Assembly: GCA_023634235.1 (NCBI GenBank) | Contig: JAMKCF010000009.1 | Span: forward strand, 9,734,001-9,798,000 | Origin: Pisaster brevispinus | Lineage: Eukaryota; Echinodermata; Asteroidea; Forcipulatida; Asteriidae | Length of the DNA stretch: 64,000 bases | Direction: 5' to 3' | In this document: piece by piece, positions 34,805-46,324 of the stretch | Layout of the letters: each line of letters starts with the position of its first letter | Position numbering within the stretch: the stretch's first letter is position 1 | Translations under genes and position numbers: made by a program | Notes under the pieces: generated by a model | The model's database searches: none | What the model was told of the DNA's origin: nothing | Seen by the model: the letters and a program-made list of their open reading frames with translations, nothing else

Positions 34805-35105
34805 AGAAAAACAAACTAAGGGGCAAAATCGGGGGAAGTCAAAAGGGGTAAATAAAACCGACACTTAAAATAAAGGGGGGAGCAAAATAAATAAAATTAC
34901 AGGGGGTTTAGTCCGGCATTTATAAAAAGAAAGGGGAACAAATTAAATCACACGGGGGGGGGGGGGGGAGTCCGGCAAAAAAACACCCCCAAAAACGAAT
35001 AAAAATCACAAGGTGTAAGTCCAGCATCAGAGAAAAAGAAAGGGTGACAATAATAAAATCACGAGAGGTAAGACCACCATTTAAAAAAAAAGAGGATAAA
35101 AGAGA
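34805..35105. repeat. Degenerate ~75-bp tandem repeat with poly-G
   Basis: Units of the form AAAATCAC, a G-rich run, AGTCCGGCA, then AAAAAGAAAGGGG recur four or five times with drift. A 15-G tract lies at 34954-34968. Low-complexity purine-rich DNA with no coding value. Confidence 0.6.
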
Positions 35106-35419
35106 GAAAAAAACACACGCTAACACAAGCTTACAAATGTTGCACCTACTTTCAAAGACGGTATCTGAAATGAGTGAATATTGTTTATCTTTAACTTCAG
35201 GGACCATTGAAGCTTGTGTGGTAAGGACTGGTACACCTGAGCATCGTCTGTTTGTGCCTTCTCCACGGGTTTCCCGCTCCGAGGGACGACTGCGTTTTGT
35301 TAAGAAACACGTATCGTACATAACATGGACAACCCCCTTTGGAAACAGTTGTATCTCAAAAGGTAAACAACAGTGACACAAATAGGGGACACATCCCCCA
35401 CACCCACTAGATGCCCAAG

Positions 35420-35432
35420 CCCCCCCCCCCCC
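35420..35432. repeat. Poly-C tract
   Basis: About 13 C's flanked by C/T-rich sequence. Confidence 0.85.
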
Positions 35433-36109
35433 TCCTCCGTGCCCCCATTCGAAATCTATACTTTTGAAATTAACAATTACCAGAATAAAATGTTCAGCTT
35501 TTATGTAGCAATTTCAGTGTTTTTGAAACTATTGTTTTTTCCATTTACGTGCAGACAATGCATTTGTTTCTACCTCCACGTCAGACTATATTATTATGAA
35601 AAGTAATAAATGGCATAAAGAGACCGCTGAAGAGGGGCTGAAAAACTGCAAATGCGGAAAACTTACAGCTTCAATTGGCCAGAAGTGCCCCCCTAGAAAA
35701 AATTGTGCACCCCCTAAAACTTTACTCTAAAATATAGTTTTGTTGCTGGTTGAAAAAAGCCAGTACCATGCTGTGCCAGGGAAATTTGTTTTAGGTAAGG
35801 GAGAAGAAATGCTGTCCAATTACCAATAGATGTGAGTGACAAAAAGGCTACATTATGAAATACGAAGAAAGTATTTTTTAATTTTTAGTTTCACTTTGGA
35901 ATTGTTATGATTAGGGAGCTGAAGATTAACCTGCCTACTCTTTGTAAAATGTTACTAGCCAAGTTAACCATTTGAAACCAGTCAACTGCACCGGTTGTGT
36001 ATGGTGGCACAGCTGTGCATAGTAAAACTAACTGTGCAGGCATGTACATGTACATGTGTGTGTACTGTGTTGCTGCATTCAAAATCATAATAATTGCAGG
36101 CTGGCATAT

Positions 36110-37350
36110 CATGCAAAACCACAGTGGATGATACTGGATGGTTAGCCAGTAGGAGGGTTGACTGTGTATTTTGCAGATGCATTCACCATACTGCAAGCAT
36201 AGCTTATCTATCATTCAAAACCACAGTGGATGATATTGGGTGGTTAGGCAGTAGGAGGGTTGACTGTGTACTTCTTATCAGACAGTAGGAGGGTTGACAG
36301 TAGGAGGGTTGACTGTGTACTTGTTATCAGACAGTAGGAGGGTTGACTGTGCACAATGTAGATGCATTCAACACATGATATCATATTGCAGCTAGCATAG
36401 TTTTATCTGATATTGGATGGTCAGACAGTAGCAGGGTTACCTGTGTACTGCAGGGCTTGTCCTTGGTAGTTTGTCAGTGACTAGACAGCAGGACCAGTTA
36501 GATTTTACTAGGCCTGTCAGCTTTTTCACTGGGCCATATTTCATATAAAATAGGGGCGTGCTTCAGCATTGAACAAGCAAGCCGGCGCACATGCAGAGTT
36601 TTCACTGGTACTCAAGTGTTTAACTAGCATTTGGCCAATGGACCGGTGTTAAGGAAGACACTGTACCGTGTAGATGCATTCACCACATATCATATTGCAG
36701 GCTGGCATAGTTTATCTATCATTCCAAACCACAGTGGGTGATATTGAATGGTCAGACAGTAGGAGGGTTGACTGTGTACTGCAGGGTTTCTCCTTAACTC
36801 TTTCAGTGACCAGCCACCAGGACCAGTTAGCTTTCACTAGTCCGTCAGCTTTTTCACTAGTCCATGTTCCATTATAAAATAGAGACATGTTTCAACACTG
36901 AACTAGCCAGCCGGACCACATGCAGAGAGTTTCCACCGATACTCAGGTGTAATAACTTAAGACTAGCAATTGACCAGCAGATCACCGTCAAGGGAGAACG
37001 CTGTACTGTGTAGATGCATTCACCACATGATATCATATTGTGAGCTAGCATAGTTAATCTATCCAGCAAAATCATGTCTATTTGGGGAGGATGCTGGATG
37101 GTTAGACAGTAAGTAGGAGGGTTGACTGTGTACTGTGTAGATCCATCACCACATGATATCATATAGCATTCTGGAAAGTATCATTCAAAAACAACACCGA
37201 TATTGAATGGTCGGACAGTAGGAGGATTGACTGTTGACTGTGTGGATCCATCACCACATAAAATCACATTACAGGCTGGAAACGTTTATCTATCATTCCA
37301 AACCACAGTGGATGATATTGAATGGTCAGACAGTAGGAGGGTTGACAAAT
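36110..37350. repeat. Diverged tandem array with GTAGGAGGGTTGACTG motif
   Basis: The motif GTAGGAGGGTTGACTGTGTA, or a close variant, occurs about ten times. It is usually preceded by AACCACAGTGGATGATATTG and followed by TAGATGCATTCACCACAT. Spacing is irregular (about 35 to 330 bp), so this is an old, internally deleted and re-expanded array. Longer fragments such as GGACCAGTTAGNTTTNACTAG also recur twice (36490, 36823). Confidence 0.8.
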
Positions 37351-37737
37351 ATTTAACGTGAGTTTTAACTTGTAAATTGAACACTGTGCAACAGCTTTAC
37401 TGTATTTGATTTTTATTGACTGTATCAAGCACACTACAGTTGGAGAACAAAATATTAACATTATATTATGTTCTAATCTACATATATGTTTTGTTAGTCT
37501 TTGTTCTTGTAAATATAAAATAGTGCAACTGTGCAAAAGGTAAAAACTTTTGTTCAAGTGAATTTTAAATGTATTTACACAGGACGGCATTGAATAGCAC
37601 ATTGGTGCAAGTCCAATTGCTAAACATTAATTTAAACAGTTTGAATTTGTTCGGAAATTAATCATTAAATTATAAAAACTGAAACCAGATACCTGCAAGT
37701 AATATAGTATGGCAAATAATAAGCTGGCTGTAAATGT

Positions 37738-37760
37738 AAATAAATAAATAAATAAATATA
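37738..37760. repeat. (AAAT)n microsatellite
   Basis: About five AAAT units. Confidence 0.85.
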
Positions 37761-37939
37761 CATTGGACGGCATTTTGTTTTAGTACATTATATAAAATAC
37801 AAAGCTAAATTGTGCATAAGGCTGGTTAATTTTGAATACAATTTCGCATTAATCATTCTGCAGTTTAAGTCCATTATAAAGAAGCTTGTGGCAGCACCAT
37901 GGACATATCTCTAAAAGGATTCTTGACGGCAGTTGGAGC

Positions 37940-38235
37940 GGCGTGTCGTGGTCGAGGGCATAAGAGCACATGGGACGTAAAGTTCTACTGTCTCTGATCA
38001 GCAGAGTGTGGGTTCACGTCCTAATCTTGACACTTGTGTCCTTAAGCAAGACACTTGACCATTATTGCTTTGTCCTTCGGATGGGACATAAAGCCGTAGG
38101 TCTCATGTGTAAAGAGAAGGGGCTTGCCCCGGTGTTTCTGGCATGGTCTGGCAGCATTATGCACCACCTCACCCTGCATCCCTTTCAAGGTGCTGTATAA
38201 TATGGTTGCTTTGTCCCATAAAATCATTCTTAACA
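37940..38235 (+). mobile_element. tRNA-derived SINE with conserved central domain (copy 1)
   Basis: The head resembles a Leu/Ser-type tRNA (GTGGTCGAGGGCATAAGAGC) with a B-box GTGGGTTCACGTCC. Then comes the body GACACTTGTGTCCTTAAGCA, AGACACTTGACCATTATTGC and TTTGTCCTTCGGATGGGACA. Reverse copies lie at 49775 and 61745. The body resembles the conserved SINE central domain described in many invertebrates (Nin-DC type), from memory. The element ends near CCTTTCAAGGTGCTGTATAA. Confidence 0.65.
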
Positions 38236-38774
38236 ATCTCCACTTGATTTGATCATTCAGCCCCAGGAGTATCATTTATGACAGACATGGCCCATTACAA
38301 ATGTACCCTATTATTATCTATTCGTATAGACCCTTGTAGAGCACACTGATTGAAGTGCTCACAGGTTCTTCCAAATTAATAACCAACAGCCAGCCAGGAT
38401 ATTCTGTACCACAAACCTCCCTGTATAACCCAAATAACAACAACAATATAACTGTATTAAGGAGAAAGAAACAAGTTAAACTAACTGTTTATGGTTAAAT
38501 AAAGTTAAATAACTACAAATGTATATATAAGTACACAATTCATTACTTTTAAAACAGCACATTTTGTTAATATTCAAATGTTAAATTTTGTTCATAAAAA
38601 TCAATGAAATCACAACTTTAAAAGGCAGGTTAACATCAAATTTGGAAGCAAACCATCATTCAGATTTAAGTCTTTCAAAAGATTGTGATTTTTGTTTAAA
38701 CCAGGAAAGTATCATCCTGATTGTGTTCTCATCTTTTTCGTTTATTGGGAAAAAGAATGGACTTTGACTAACTG
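38236..38774. other. No supported gene
   Basis: AT-rich, non-coding sequence. Nothing recognised. Confidence 0.5.
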
Positions 38775-38978
38775 TACCCTAACCCTCATCTAACCCTGAC
38801 CCAACCCCAACCCCAACCCCAATCCGAATCCCAACCCGACCCATAACCAACATCTACCCCTAACCCCAACCCCAACCTTAATCGTAACCCTAATCTAACC
38901 CTTACCCTAACCCTAGCCCTGACCCTACCCCCGACCCCAATCCTAATCCTAACCCTCATCTAACCCTAACCCTAACCC
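38775..38978. repeat. Degenerate telomere-like CCCTAA stretch
   Basis: About 200 bp of CCCTAA, CCCCAA, CCCTCATCTAA and CCCGAC variants on the plus strand, corresponding to worn TTAGGG repeats on the minus strand. A few exact CCCTAACCCTAACCC runs remain, mainly at 38905-38915 and 38963-38977. This is interstitial, since about 25 kb of ordinary sequence follows on the right. Confidence 0.85.
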
Positions 38979-40430
38979 ACATAGCAAAATGTAATAATCA
39001 AAATTAAACTTTAATGGACAAAGTAACTGCATCAAGAATAAAGAATAATATCTTTGGTTTTAGCCTGTACTGATGTGTACATCAAATGCAACCTACTGAC
39101 ACAAAATGAGAGAGTTTCCGTCTATCATTGCTGAGGTTCAGTTATGAAGCAAGCTTTCTCAACACATCCAACAAATCGTTATACACAGGGATGAGAGTTA
39201 CTGAGTGTGAGCATTCCTGAGAATGGCTCGTGGGCCTGGCTTCCCTCTTAATTCTAGACCCAGGCCAGAACCTCCCAGATGTTACAACTCAGATGGTTTA
39301 CAGACTCTGTGCATTTACCCAAAATACACAATGTGGACTATTCCATTCTCCCTGTGGTGGTTGCTTTACTTTTTTCAAGAAAATCCTGACATCAGGAAAA
39401 GTCCTAAGAAATCCCAAGTACGTATAGTACATGTAGGTAGAGCTGCAATTGGCAAAGACTGAATTTACTCACCCCAGTGCATCTATAACATGTATTTTAA
39501 AAGATCATTACTCATATACATTGTGTGACTCTACACTTTTCATGTATAAGAATGTTGCAGTTGATGACTGCACTAAGGTTTAGTGATAACATTGTGGTAA
39601 CCTTTCCCGCAATTTCGACTTCGGAGAAAATGCAATGGATAAACCATTCTGAATGAATGTCATCTTTACAAACTCTACTTCTCTTTTACCTTTTAATTTC
39701 CATCAATAACAACTGATGTGCAAGTAGTTCTTATTCAATTGTCCAGTACTGGGGGTTTTTGAATACAAGTATTGAATTTGTTTTTTAATAAACAATTCTC
39801 ACAATAAAATATATCAAAACTGTACAAAATGTTGAATATTAGAAAATTATTGAATATTAAGATGAAAGAGTAGTGCAAATACAATAAACGTTATAATTGT
39901 TATAAATCATATAAAATTTATGTTAAAAAATTAGGTTCCTAAACTCTTTAATAATACTGAATAACTGGCAATTCAAAAACAAAAATTATTGCATTTTTTT
40001 TTAATGCATAGTTTTTTTTTCCAGGTAACATTCAAAAGGCTTCATCAGTGGAAGCACGTCGGCAAGACCTAAAGACTGATATAGAAAGAGTACCAAATGG
40101 AAGCAATGAAAGTCCAGTGAGATGAACTGCTTTTGGTGAGTTATCATACAACAGGATGAAAGATTGCAGTTATACTTGTCATTATTGAGGACAAATTTGT
40201 TCCCGATGTATTTAAGTGGTAGATTTTTCCTCAAGCAAAATTTCCAGACAGAAGATTGTCAGTTTGATTTCCACCCGTGAACATCTGATTTTAAAAAAGC
40301 ACGAAATGTTGTTGTATTAATGCATAAATGTTATCAACCAAATTAACGCAACCATTGATACATAAATGTTAATCAACCAGATGGCAGTTTTACTGGCACA
40401 GCATATTTGTTACAGATTAATTTATTCAAA

Positions 40431-40580
40431 GCCTCAATTTCATAAAGCAGCTTAAGCACAAAAAGTAGCTAAAAACTATAAGGTCAGAATAAGGTCACCA
40501 GCCAAAATACCATGTCACATGTACCATCTGAGACTGGTATCCTTCTCAATCTTGCTTAGCAGAAAGTTGTTTTCAAAGCC
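40431..40580. mobile_element. Foldback MITE, family C (partial)
   Basis: It begins CCTCAATTTCATAAAGCAGC and contains CATGTCACATGTACCATCTG and GACTGGTATCCTTCTCA, like 7582-7765. The right terminus is missing or rearranged. It sits about 170 bp past the stop codon of the WD40 gene, in its 3' flank. Confidence 0.5.
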
Positions 40581-40748
40581 TGGGTAAAACCCTGGGTAAA
40601 ACCTTGGCTGTACAAGTAATTGTAAACCCAAAGTTGTAAACGGACAGTTGCTACTCCAAACATCGGCAATACCCTTGATGTTTTTTAATAGTTCGTTCCA
40701 GAGGCAATCGGTAAACCTAAAAACAACGCTGTATTTTGTTTTAGTCCT

Positions 40749-40754
40749 TTTATT
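40749..40754 (-). promoter_or_regulatory. Possible polyadenylation signal AATAAA
   Basis: The hexamer AATAAA on the minus strand overlaps the TAA stop of the WD40 gene. A GT/T-rich element (GTTGTTTTTAGGTTT) follows about 30 bp later, as expected downstream of cleavage. If it is used, the 3' UTR would be only about 20 bases. Another AATAAA lies about 315 bp further on (40436-40431) and may be the real one. Confidence 0.3.
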
Positions 40755-40893
40755 TATCCTTCCGTTGATCAATGGTTTTTGTTTCGATGGTATCATCCTC
40801 CCCTTTGTCTCCAAGTCGTAGGGGCGGGGTCAGCAAGTCCCATATCCTGACATTACCGTCTTCGCTACAGCTCACAATACGGTCCCCGGAAAC
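40750..40893 (-). CDS. WD40-repeat protein, last coding exon
   Basis: The exon starts after TTTCTTTACCCAG (AG at 40895-40894) in phase 0 and ends at a TAA. It encodes 47 residues. VSGDRIVSCSEDGNVRIWDL is a canonical WD blade end: the D strand, the tight-turn SEDG and the terminal IWD. An acidic, charged tail without structure-forming motifs follows (LRLGDKGEDDTIETKTIDQR). Preceded by the exon at 46693-46606, the blade reads HGHKGSVRDVR then VSGDRIVS, with the GH dipeptide the usual distance from WD. WD40 propellers are protein-interaction scaffolds. The exact family (for example F-box/WD, or a stand-alone WD protein) cannot be told from this C-terminus. An AATAAA overlaps the stop. Confidence 0.88.
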   Translation of the reverse strand, partial: VSGDRIVSCSEDGNVRIWDLLTPPLRLGDKGEDDTIETKTIDQRKDK

Positions 40894-41070
40894 CTGGGTA
40901 AAGAAACCATGAGATTACTGTCAGGAGACCATGGAAAAGAAAATGACGAGCAGATCACGAATATTGGATGCTACTGTCTCAGCTAAAGCTAACAACTTGG
41001 TCAACTTGAAAAACATGGGCTGGATTTCATGGAGCTGAGAAACATATAAATTTGCTTTGCACAGATTACC

Positions 41071-41481
41071 TTAAAGGTAGGGTCATAGATTGGTTCTTGT
41101 CAACGGAATGCTGATGCAAAATTATAAAGAAACATACAATGAAAGTGACTTGTGAAAGTTTCAGATGAATACAGTGTTTACTTGCTGAGAAAATAGCGAA
41201 AAACTGTCACAGCATTTTCACTCGAATGTCGAATCCATCCACAGTTAGCCGCAGCAATCGCGAACGAACACCAACCCTCAACAATCTGAGAAACATGCAT
41301 GAATCTTTTTTCAGATTCAAATGTTTTTGGGTGAAAAATTTTACAAACCATGTTACTTCGAAGGGGAATCCTTTCTCAAAATAGTTTATACAATCAACAG
41401 CTGCAGTGCTTCTCACCAAGTAAGTTTTTATGGTCATTAATTTTTTTTCAGACTCACCAAGCTATAACCCTACCTTTTTAA
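41071..41481 (+). mobile_element. TTAA-flanked MITE, family A (copy 1)
   Basis: 411 bp, starting TTAAAGGTAGGGTCATAGAT and ending AAGCTATAACCCTACCTTTT then TAA, giving imperfect terminal inverted repeats with TTAA at both edges. Diagnostic interior blocks are GTGAAAGTTTCAGATGAATA, GAATCCATCCACAGTTAGC, CAAATGTTTTTGGGTGAAAA and CAACAGCTGCAGTGCTTCTC. It is non-coding and likely moved by a piggyBac-type transposase encoded elsewhere. Confidence 0.8.
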
Positions 41482-42629
41482 GAATTAAGGAAAACGATTT
41501 TCAGCCCAAAATTCATCAAGTTAACATAGCTTACGCTTGGAACCCAGCTATTAGTTGTGTAAACAAAGTTAATGTAATAAGCAATGTTTTTCTGCTAGGG
41601 ATCATTTAGGATCCCTTGAGAATTGAGGCGCCTGGCAGAGCAACATATCCATCAATCTTTTATCTTGGGGAGAAACAATTTGTTCATCAGAACATGGAAA
41701 GATTGGTTTATTTTTACATAGAGGCACGAGGAAACATTTTGACAAATTCCACTTTCAGGATGAACTCTAGCCAGTTCCAGTTAACCCTTGCTCACTGTGA
41801 CATAAATATAGTACTTTATCTCAATGGTTTGCTGCTTTCAATACAATGCCTTATCTTCAACCACCTTTTTTCCCCGAAAAAAAAAGAAAAAAGGTATATA
41901 TATTGAGAGAGTCGTTTTCATGGCTGACTCAAACAGAAGTAGAACTAATCACAAGTTAATATGAGGAAACCAGGGAGACGGGGGTTAGATAAAGGTGTGA
42001 GAAATATGGCGCTCATTGACCTCAAATTATCCAGTGTTTACCCCCGCTAGACAAACCCGCTACATTTATCTTGAAAGGGATGCGTATTACAGCTGGACAT
42101 TCTGGATTTGCCAGTTTGGATTACCGCAGAAAGCTTGATGAATCTGCCATATGCGAGTTGTTTTTACATCCACACCGACTTCAATAGGTGAGTGCTGAAC
42201 GAATTTCAAAGAGTGCATTCCATAGATCAGAAGGAGTTGGCAGCGGATTGCACTGCATCACTTTGCAGACCCTTTCAAGGTGCTTATATCAATGGGTCTC
42301 AAGTCTCACAAGTTGTGAAGATAATGAATGTGTAATAAAGCATTGATAAGAACTGAACTTTGTTTTCATTACATCTTGTGTTTTTCCTTGTCCAATCAAT
42401 TCGCTGGAACTGAGGCAGGCAGGTTTGATTAGTCTGGTGCTTCTATGAGTACAATCAGGTCTGGATACCAGTGTTCGTGGTTGCTATTCCACACAGGGAT
42501 AATAAATAAACTCTTTCAGTTCACATGTTCTAAGCACTCAAATTTGTAAACTTTGGTGTGATCCCTGGCTATAGGGCAGTTACAGAATGAATGGCTTCTG
42601 ACTGGCACCCCAAACAAAGTTATCGTCAA

Positions 42630-42722
42630 TATAGGGCTATAGCTCAGTTGGTAGAGCGCCAGCATATTAATCCGGAGGTCGTAGGTTCAAACCCCGCTCT
42701 AGTACATTTGTCTTTGTTTAAC
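42630..42722 (+). mobile_element. tRNA-derived SINE, Asn-like head (copy 2)
   Basis: GGGCTATAGCTCAGTTGGTA, GAGCGCCAGCATATTAATCC, GGAGGTCGTAGGTTCAAACC and then the tail ACATTTGTCTTTGTTTAACC. The D arm pairs (GCTC with GAGC), but the anticodon, T and acceptor stems do not pair fully. Hence this is a SINE or tRNA fossil rather than a tRNA gene. It shares head and tail with the copy at 61955 and the head with 15390. Confidence 0.6.
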
Positions 42723-44960
42723 CTAAGTTTAACCCTACATTAATTTAAAATTTACCCGGTCATTTCCCTTGTGGTTTATTGTTTGACACTCAAATTTGTA
42801 ACAAACAAATTCGTCTCGGCAAGAAGACATGTTACCAGCTAAAACTTCATGTGATGTAACTGTTGGTTGCTGGTCCCTCTATATTATTTGCGCACCCTTA
42901 AAACGCGGCAAAAAGTATGTACAATCATGGAGCAATAACCATGGCAAAAATTAATATCATAAATCATCAACTGAGGTGAACACGCCTATACACATGATAT
43001 CATAATTGGTGAAAGTCAGAGGGGGCTTGCCCTAGAGATTTGGCTTACTTCATCTGGGGATCGGAGAGGAGGAGGGGGGAATTTTGGGGAGAGTTCCACT
43101 ACATGTACAGTTGAGAGATTGCAAATTTGGGACCGGTGTGAACTTGTATCTTTCCGATCTACATGACGTTTTGATGGATGAATAAGGTGACAGAACTTGT
43201 CAACACTTTGCTGATTGGAGCCAAACATGATTAAGCATGCCATCATGTGATGAAAGGAATCGCCCGCTGATTCAAACCCTGCGATTTCTACTTTTTATTC
43301 TGGTCAAAGTGGGCAGAGCGTTTGAAGAGCACCGAAAGTTCACATCTACAGTACCCCCCTTTGATGACATCCATCAACAGCTGGGGGTAGCAGATTACAT
43401 TCACACATTAGTACAAGTTCCACTTTTACCTTTCCACTGAGTCTGCTTAACAGATTTAGAAAAGTACAAGTTTTCAGTTAAAGGGATTTGCGGTTTTGGA
43501 GGAGAGTGGCTATCTTCAAATCAGCTATTTTTCTAGAGTAATATCTTCAGACAAATTGGTGGAAATGTCGTTGAAAAAACATCGGAAAAAAAAAAAAAAG
43601 TCTGCTCAGGAATATATAGGTCATTGGTGCAATTTGTTTGGGTTTCATAAAGTTGCTTTTGCATATTTTGGAGCTCCTGGTAAATGGGGTTTATTGATCA
43701 AGAGTGGTCTTCTAAGCATTTGTTTGGGAAACAGAAACACTCATTTTCTAAGTAAAACATTTATTTGTTGATTTTGAATCGTTTGTTCAAATTTATAAGC
43801 ATTTGATCATTACCAATATGAAATTGCAATTAATGTGCTTTCTGTTTTAATTATACATTTTTAATGGAACATGCAGGCTACAGGTACAAAAAATACTCAA
43901 ATAGGAGTATGGTTACAATTATGAGACAAACAGCATCTTCTATCAGAAAAAAACGCCTGTAAATTTCAAAACAAATACAAAAAAAGGTGCCATATAACTG
44001 AGTTCCATTGAAAGCCTTCACAAGAGGAAATATTCATTTGTATTTATGAGTCCTACGGCAGTAACACCTACTTCTAGAAATGACAATGACCCATTGTCAT
44101 CTGGCAGCTTCATTAATCAAATGGGTGGGACGAGCGGTTGGTATTAACCAAACAGGAAGGGAACTGTCTGTTGATGATTAAATGATCATTAGTTCATTAT
44201 GACGGATGGAATCATACAGAGTTCACACTAATGACCAGATTAACAATTGTATTGTTATGAGATTATCGTTGTCAGGAGTGCCATTGGGTACAAATGGAAA
44301 CCTTTTTCTAAGGTGGATTTGTGTTTGTGTTGTGGGGGGGGGGGGGTATGTTCAGGGAGGAGAAAACCTGAGTGGGCGGTAATTGAAAAGCCATCCATAG
44401 CAAGCTCCCCCCCCCCCCCCACCCCAACCTATTAAGCTACCATCAATCACTTCCATAGATGACAGGTTGCAACATCTCTTAAATACATTGGATTTTATTC
44501 CCTAAACTGTATTCTTTTTTTAAAGGGACGAGGTCTATTGAAAAACACTTTGATACAAAGTTTTGCGCACATCCTTACGAATGTGGCTTGTGGGATACTA
44601 TCGTGCTCTATTTTCCCCTTTTTCTAAAGAATTCCTTTTCAACTTGTGGGGTAGCACTGTCCCCAGACCAAAATTGTGATTATTTGATACTAAATATGAA
44701 AAAACAAAACAAATCTGGAATTGAAATGTAATAGACATCGTGAGCAATTACCCACCCCCCCCTTAGACTACAACTATGCTGTGATAAAAATGTATGTATG
44801 TACAATGATCACTAAATCACAAATACTCAATCCAATCGATTAAAGACAGCAATTGATTGCCAGCTATTGATTCCATTTCATGTTTATTATTATCCAGGAT
44901 TAGTTCATGCATTATCCCTTCAAGGATACTTCAAGTTTGCAACGGGTGAACAAGTTTTCT
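42723..44960. other. Intron sequence without recognised elements
   Basis: AT-rich with two G/C homopolymers (about 44335-44347 and 44407-44420). A plus-strand frame of 91 codons (43496-43771) includes a Lys-rich run made by poly-A and is not credible as a gene. Confidence 0.4.
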
Positions 44961-45358
44961 TTAAAAGATAACATCTCGGCAAACTAGGTCGGGGTGCATA
45001 GCTTTTCTCGCCGCATCCAAACAAACTGGCGCTTGCAGAATCAGAAAATTCCACGCTTGCCAAAATTCAGGGAGGAACTCAAGCCTCCGCACATGCATAG
45101 CTGAGGAGTCAAACGAGCTAAGCGCAGAAAAATAATATGCATTCATCCTGTTATCAGAGTAAAGCTCAAGAGTCTTGAAAATGGACCGTGCTCCATCTGC
45201 GAGGGCTGTATGACAAATCAGTCTTAATCCAAGTTGCCCCACCCTATCCATGTCTTCTATCTTAATTAGCGCAGATGAGCCCAGATATGTTACAGTGGGC
45301 ACTTGGCGGGCTGCAGATAAGAACACTGAGTCAGGGGATACAATTCTCCTGAGAAGAG
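44961..45358 (-). CDS. Unassigned open frame inside WD40-gene intron
   Basis: On the minus strand a frame runs about 130 codons between an upstream TGA (about 45361) and a TAA. It includes RRIVSPDSVFLSAARQVPTV, LGLRLICHTALADGARSIFK and RRLEFLPEFWQAWNFLILQA. Composition and rhythm are protein-like (Leu, Ala, Trp, Arg), and the local GC is raised. It is on the same strand as the host gene. Splicing from the exon at 46606 into either nearby acceptor-like site hits a stop quickly, so it is not an alternative last exon. It has no ATG near the start. It may be a decayed retroposed or nested gene fragment, or a conserved non-coding element that happens to be open. No domain is recognised. Confidence 0.25.
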
Positions 45359-45714
45359 TTTGGTGTCACTAACCTAGGCAAGGGTACAGATGGGACCTTA
45401 TTTAGCCAGTGAAACTGTAATATGCTCTATGTAAAATCACCCAGATACTTCACAACCCAAAATGAAAGTATGCCGTGAGTTGTTTTTGCAAAGTTTTGCT
45501 GCTGGCATGCTTACGCTCAAAAGGGTATTTCTTTCATCAAGATAAGGTACAGCATTGGTAATATTTGAAAAATGACGTCTAGTACTTTCCACTCTCTTTG
45601 AATCAAGATAAGGTACATCACAGATGATTGAAAAAAAAAACACTGCCTCATATTTAATGAGCAGTATTGGTAAAAATAATCCAACTGCTGTTGCTCTAAT
45701 GCTTACATTGGATT

Positions 45715-45948
45715 GTGTCAATGGAATGCTGATTTCTAGGCAAAATTATAAAGAAAGATACAATATAAGTCACACGTGAAAGTTTCAGCTGTTGAAAAAA
45801 CAGCAAAAAAACTGTCACAAATGCCAAATCCGTCCACGCTTAGCGAGGTGACAGCGGGTAGGCTACCGCCTGCATCTCTCACAAACGGACACCAACCCTC
45901 AGAAATCCGAAATGCATGATCCTTACTTCAATTCCCTAAATTAACACA
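45715..45948 (+). mobile_element. Family A MITE, 5' part only
   Basis: It follows the family A order from AATGCTGATTT through AAGAAAGATACAATATAAGT and GCGAGGTGACAGCGGGTA to CAACCCTCAGAAATCCGA. It then stops abruptly where the 34-bp tandem array starts. The 3' half and right terminus are missing. Confidence 0.6.
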
Positions 45949-46322
45949 GTATCGGGAGGATGGTAACATCACCAGTGTTTGAGTATCAGGAGGATGGTAA
46001 CATCACCAGTGTTTGAGTATCAGGAGGATGGTAACATCACCAGTGTTTGAGTATCAGGAGGATGGTAACATCACCAGTGTTTGAGTATCAGGAGGATGGT
46101 AACATCACCAGTGTTTGAGTATCAGGAGGATGGTAACATCACCAGTGTTTGAGTATCAGGAGGATGGTAACATCACCAGTGTTTGAGTATCGGGAGGATG
46201 GTAACATCACCAGTGTTTGAGTATCAGGAGGATGGTAACATCACCAGTGTTTGAGTATCAGGAGGATGGTAACATCACCAGTGTTTGAGTATCAGGAGGA
46301 TGGTAACATCACCAGTGTTTGG
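45949..46322. repeat. 34-bp tandem array, 11 near-identical copies
   Basis: The unit is GTATCAGGAGGATGGTAAC followed by ATCACCAGTGTTTGA. The only variation seen is CAGG or CGGG near the unit start: copies 1 and 8 carry CGGG. The homogeneity indicates recent expansion or ongoing conversion. It lies in a WD40-gene intron about 280 bp downstream, in gene direction, of the exon donor at 46606. Confidence 0.95.
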
Positions 46323-46324
46323 GA

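Noticed and set aside
42630..42722. Functional tRNA gene
   Set aside because: Only the D arm pairs properly. The acceptor and anticodon stems are mismatched, and copies elsewhere share a non-tRNA tail.
44961..45358. Alternative last exon of the WD40 gene
   Set aside because: Joining the phase-0 donor at 46606 to either acceptor-like AG here meets a stop within about a dozen codons and in the wrong frame.
45949..46322. Regular 34-bp repeats considered as a CRISPR array
   Set aside because: The units are contiguous with no unique spacers, and the context is an animal intron.
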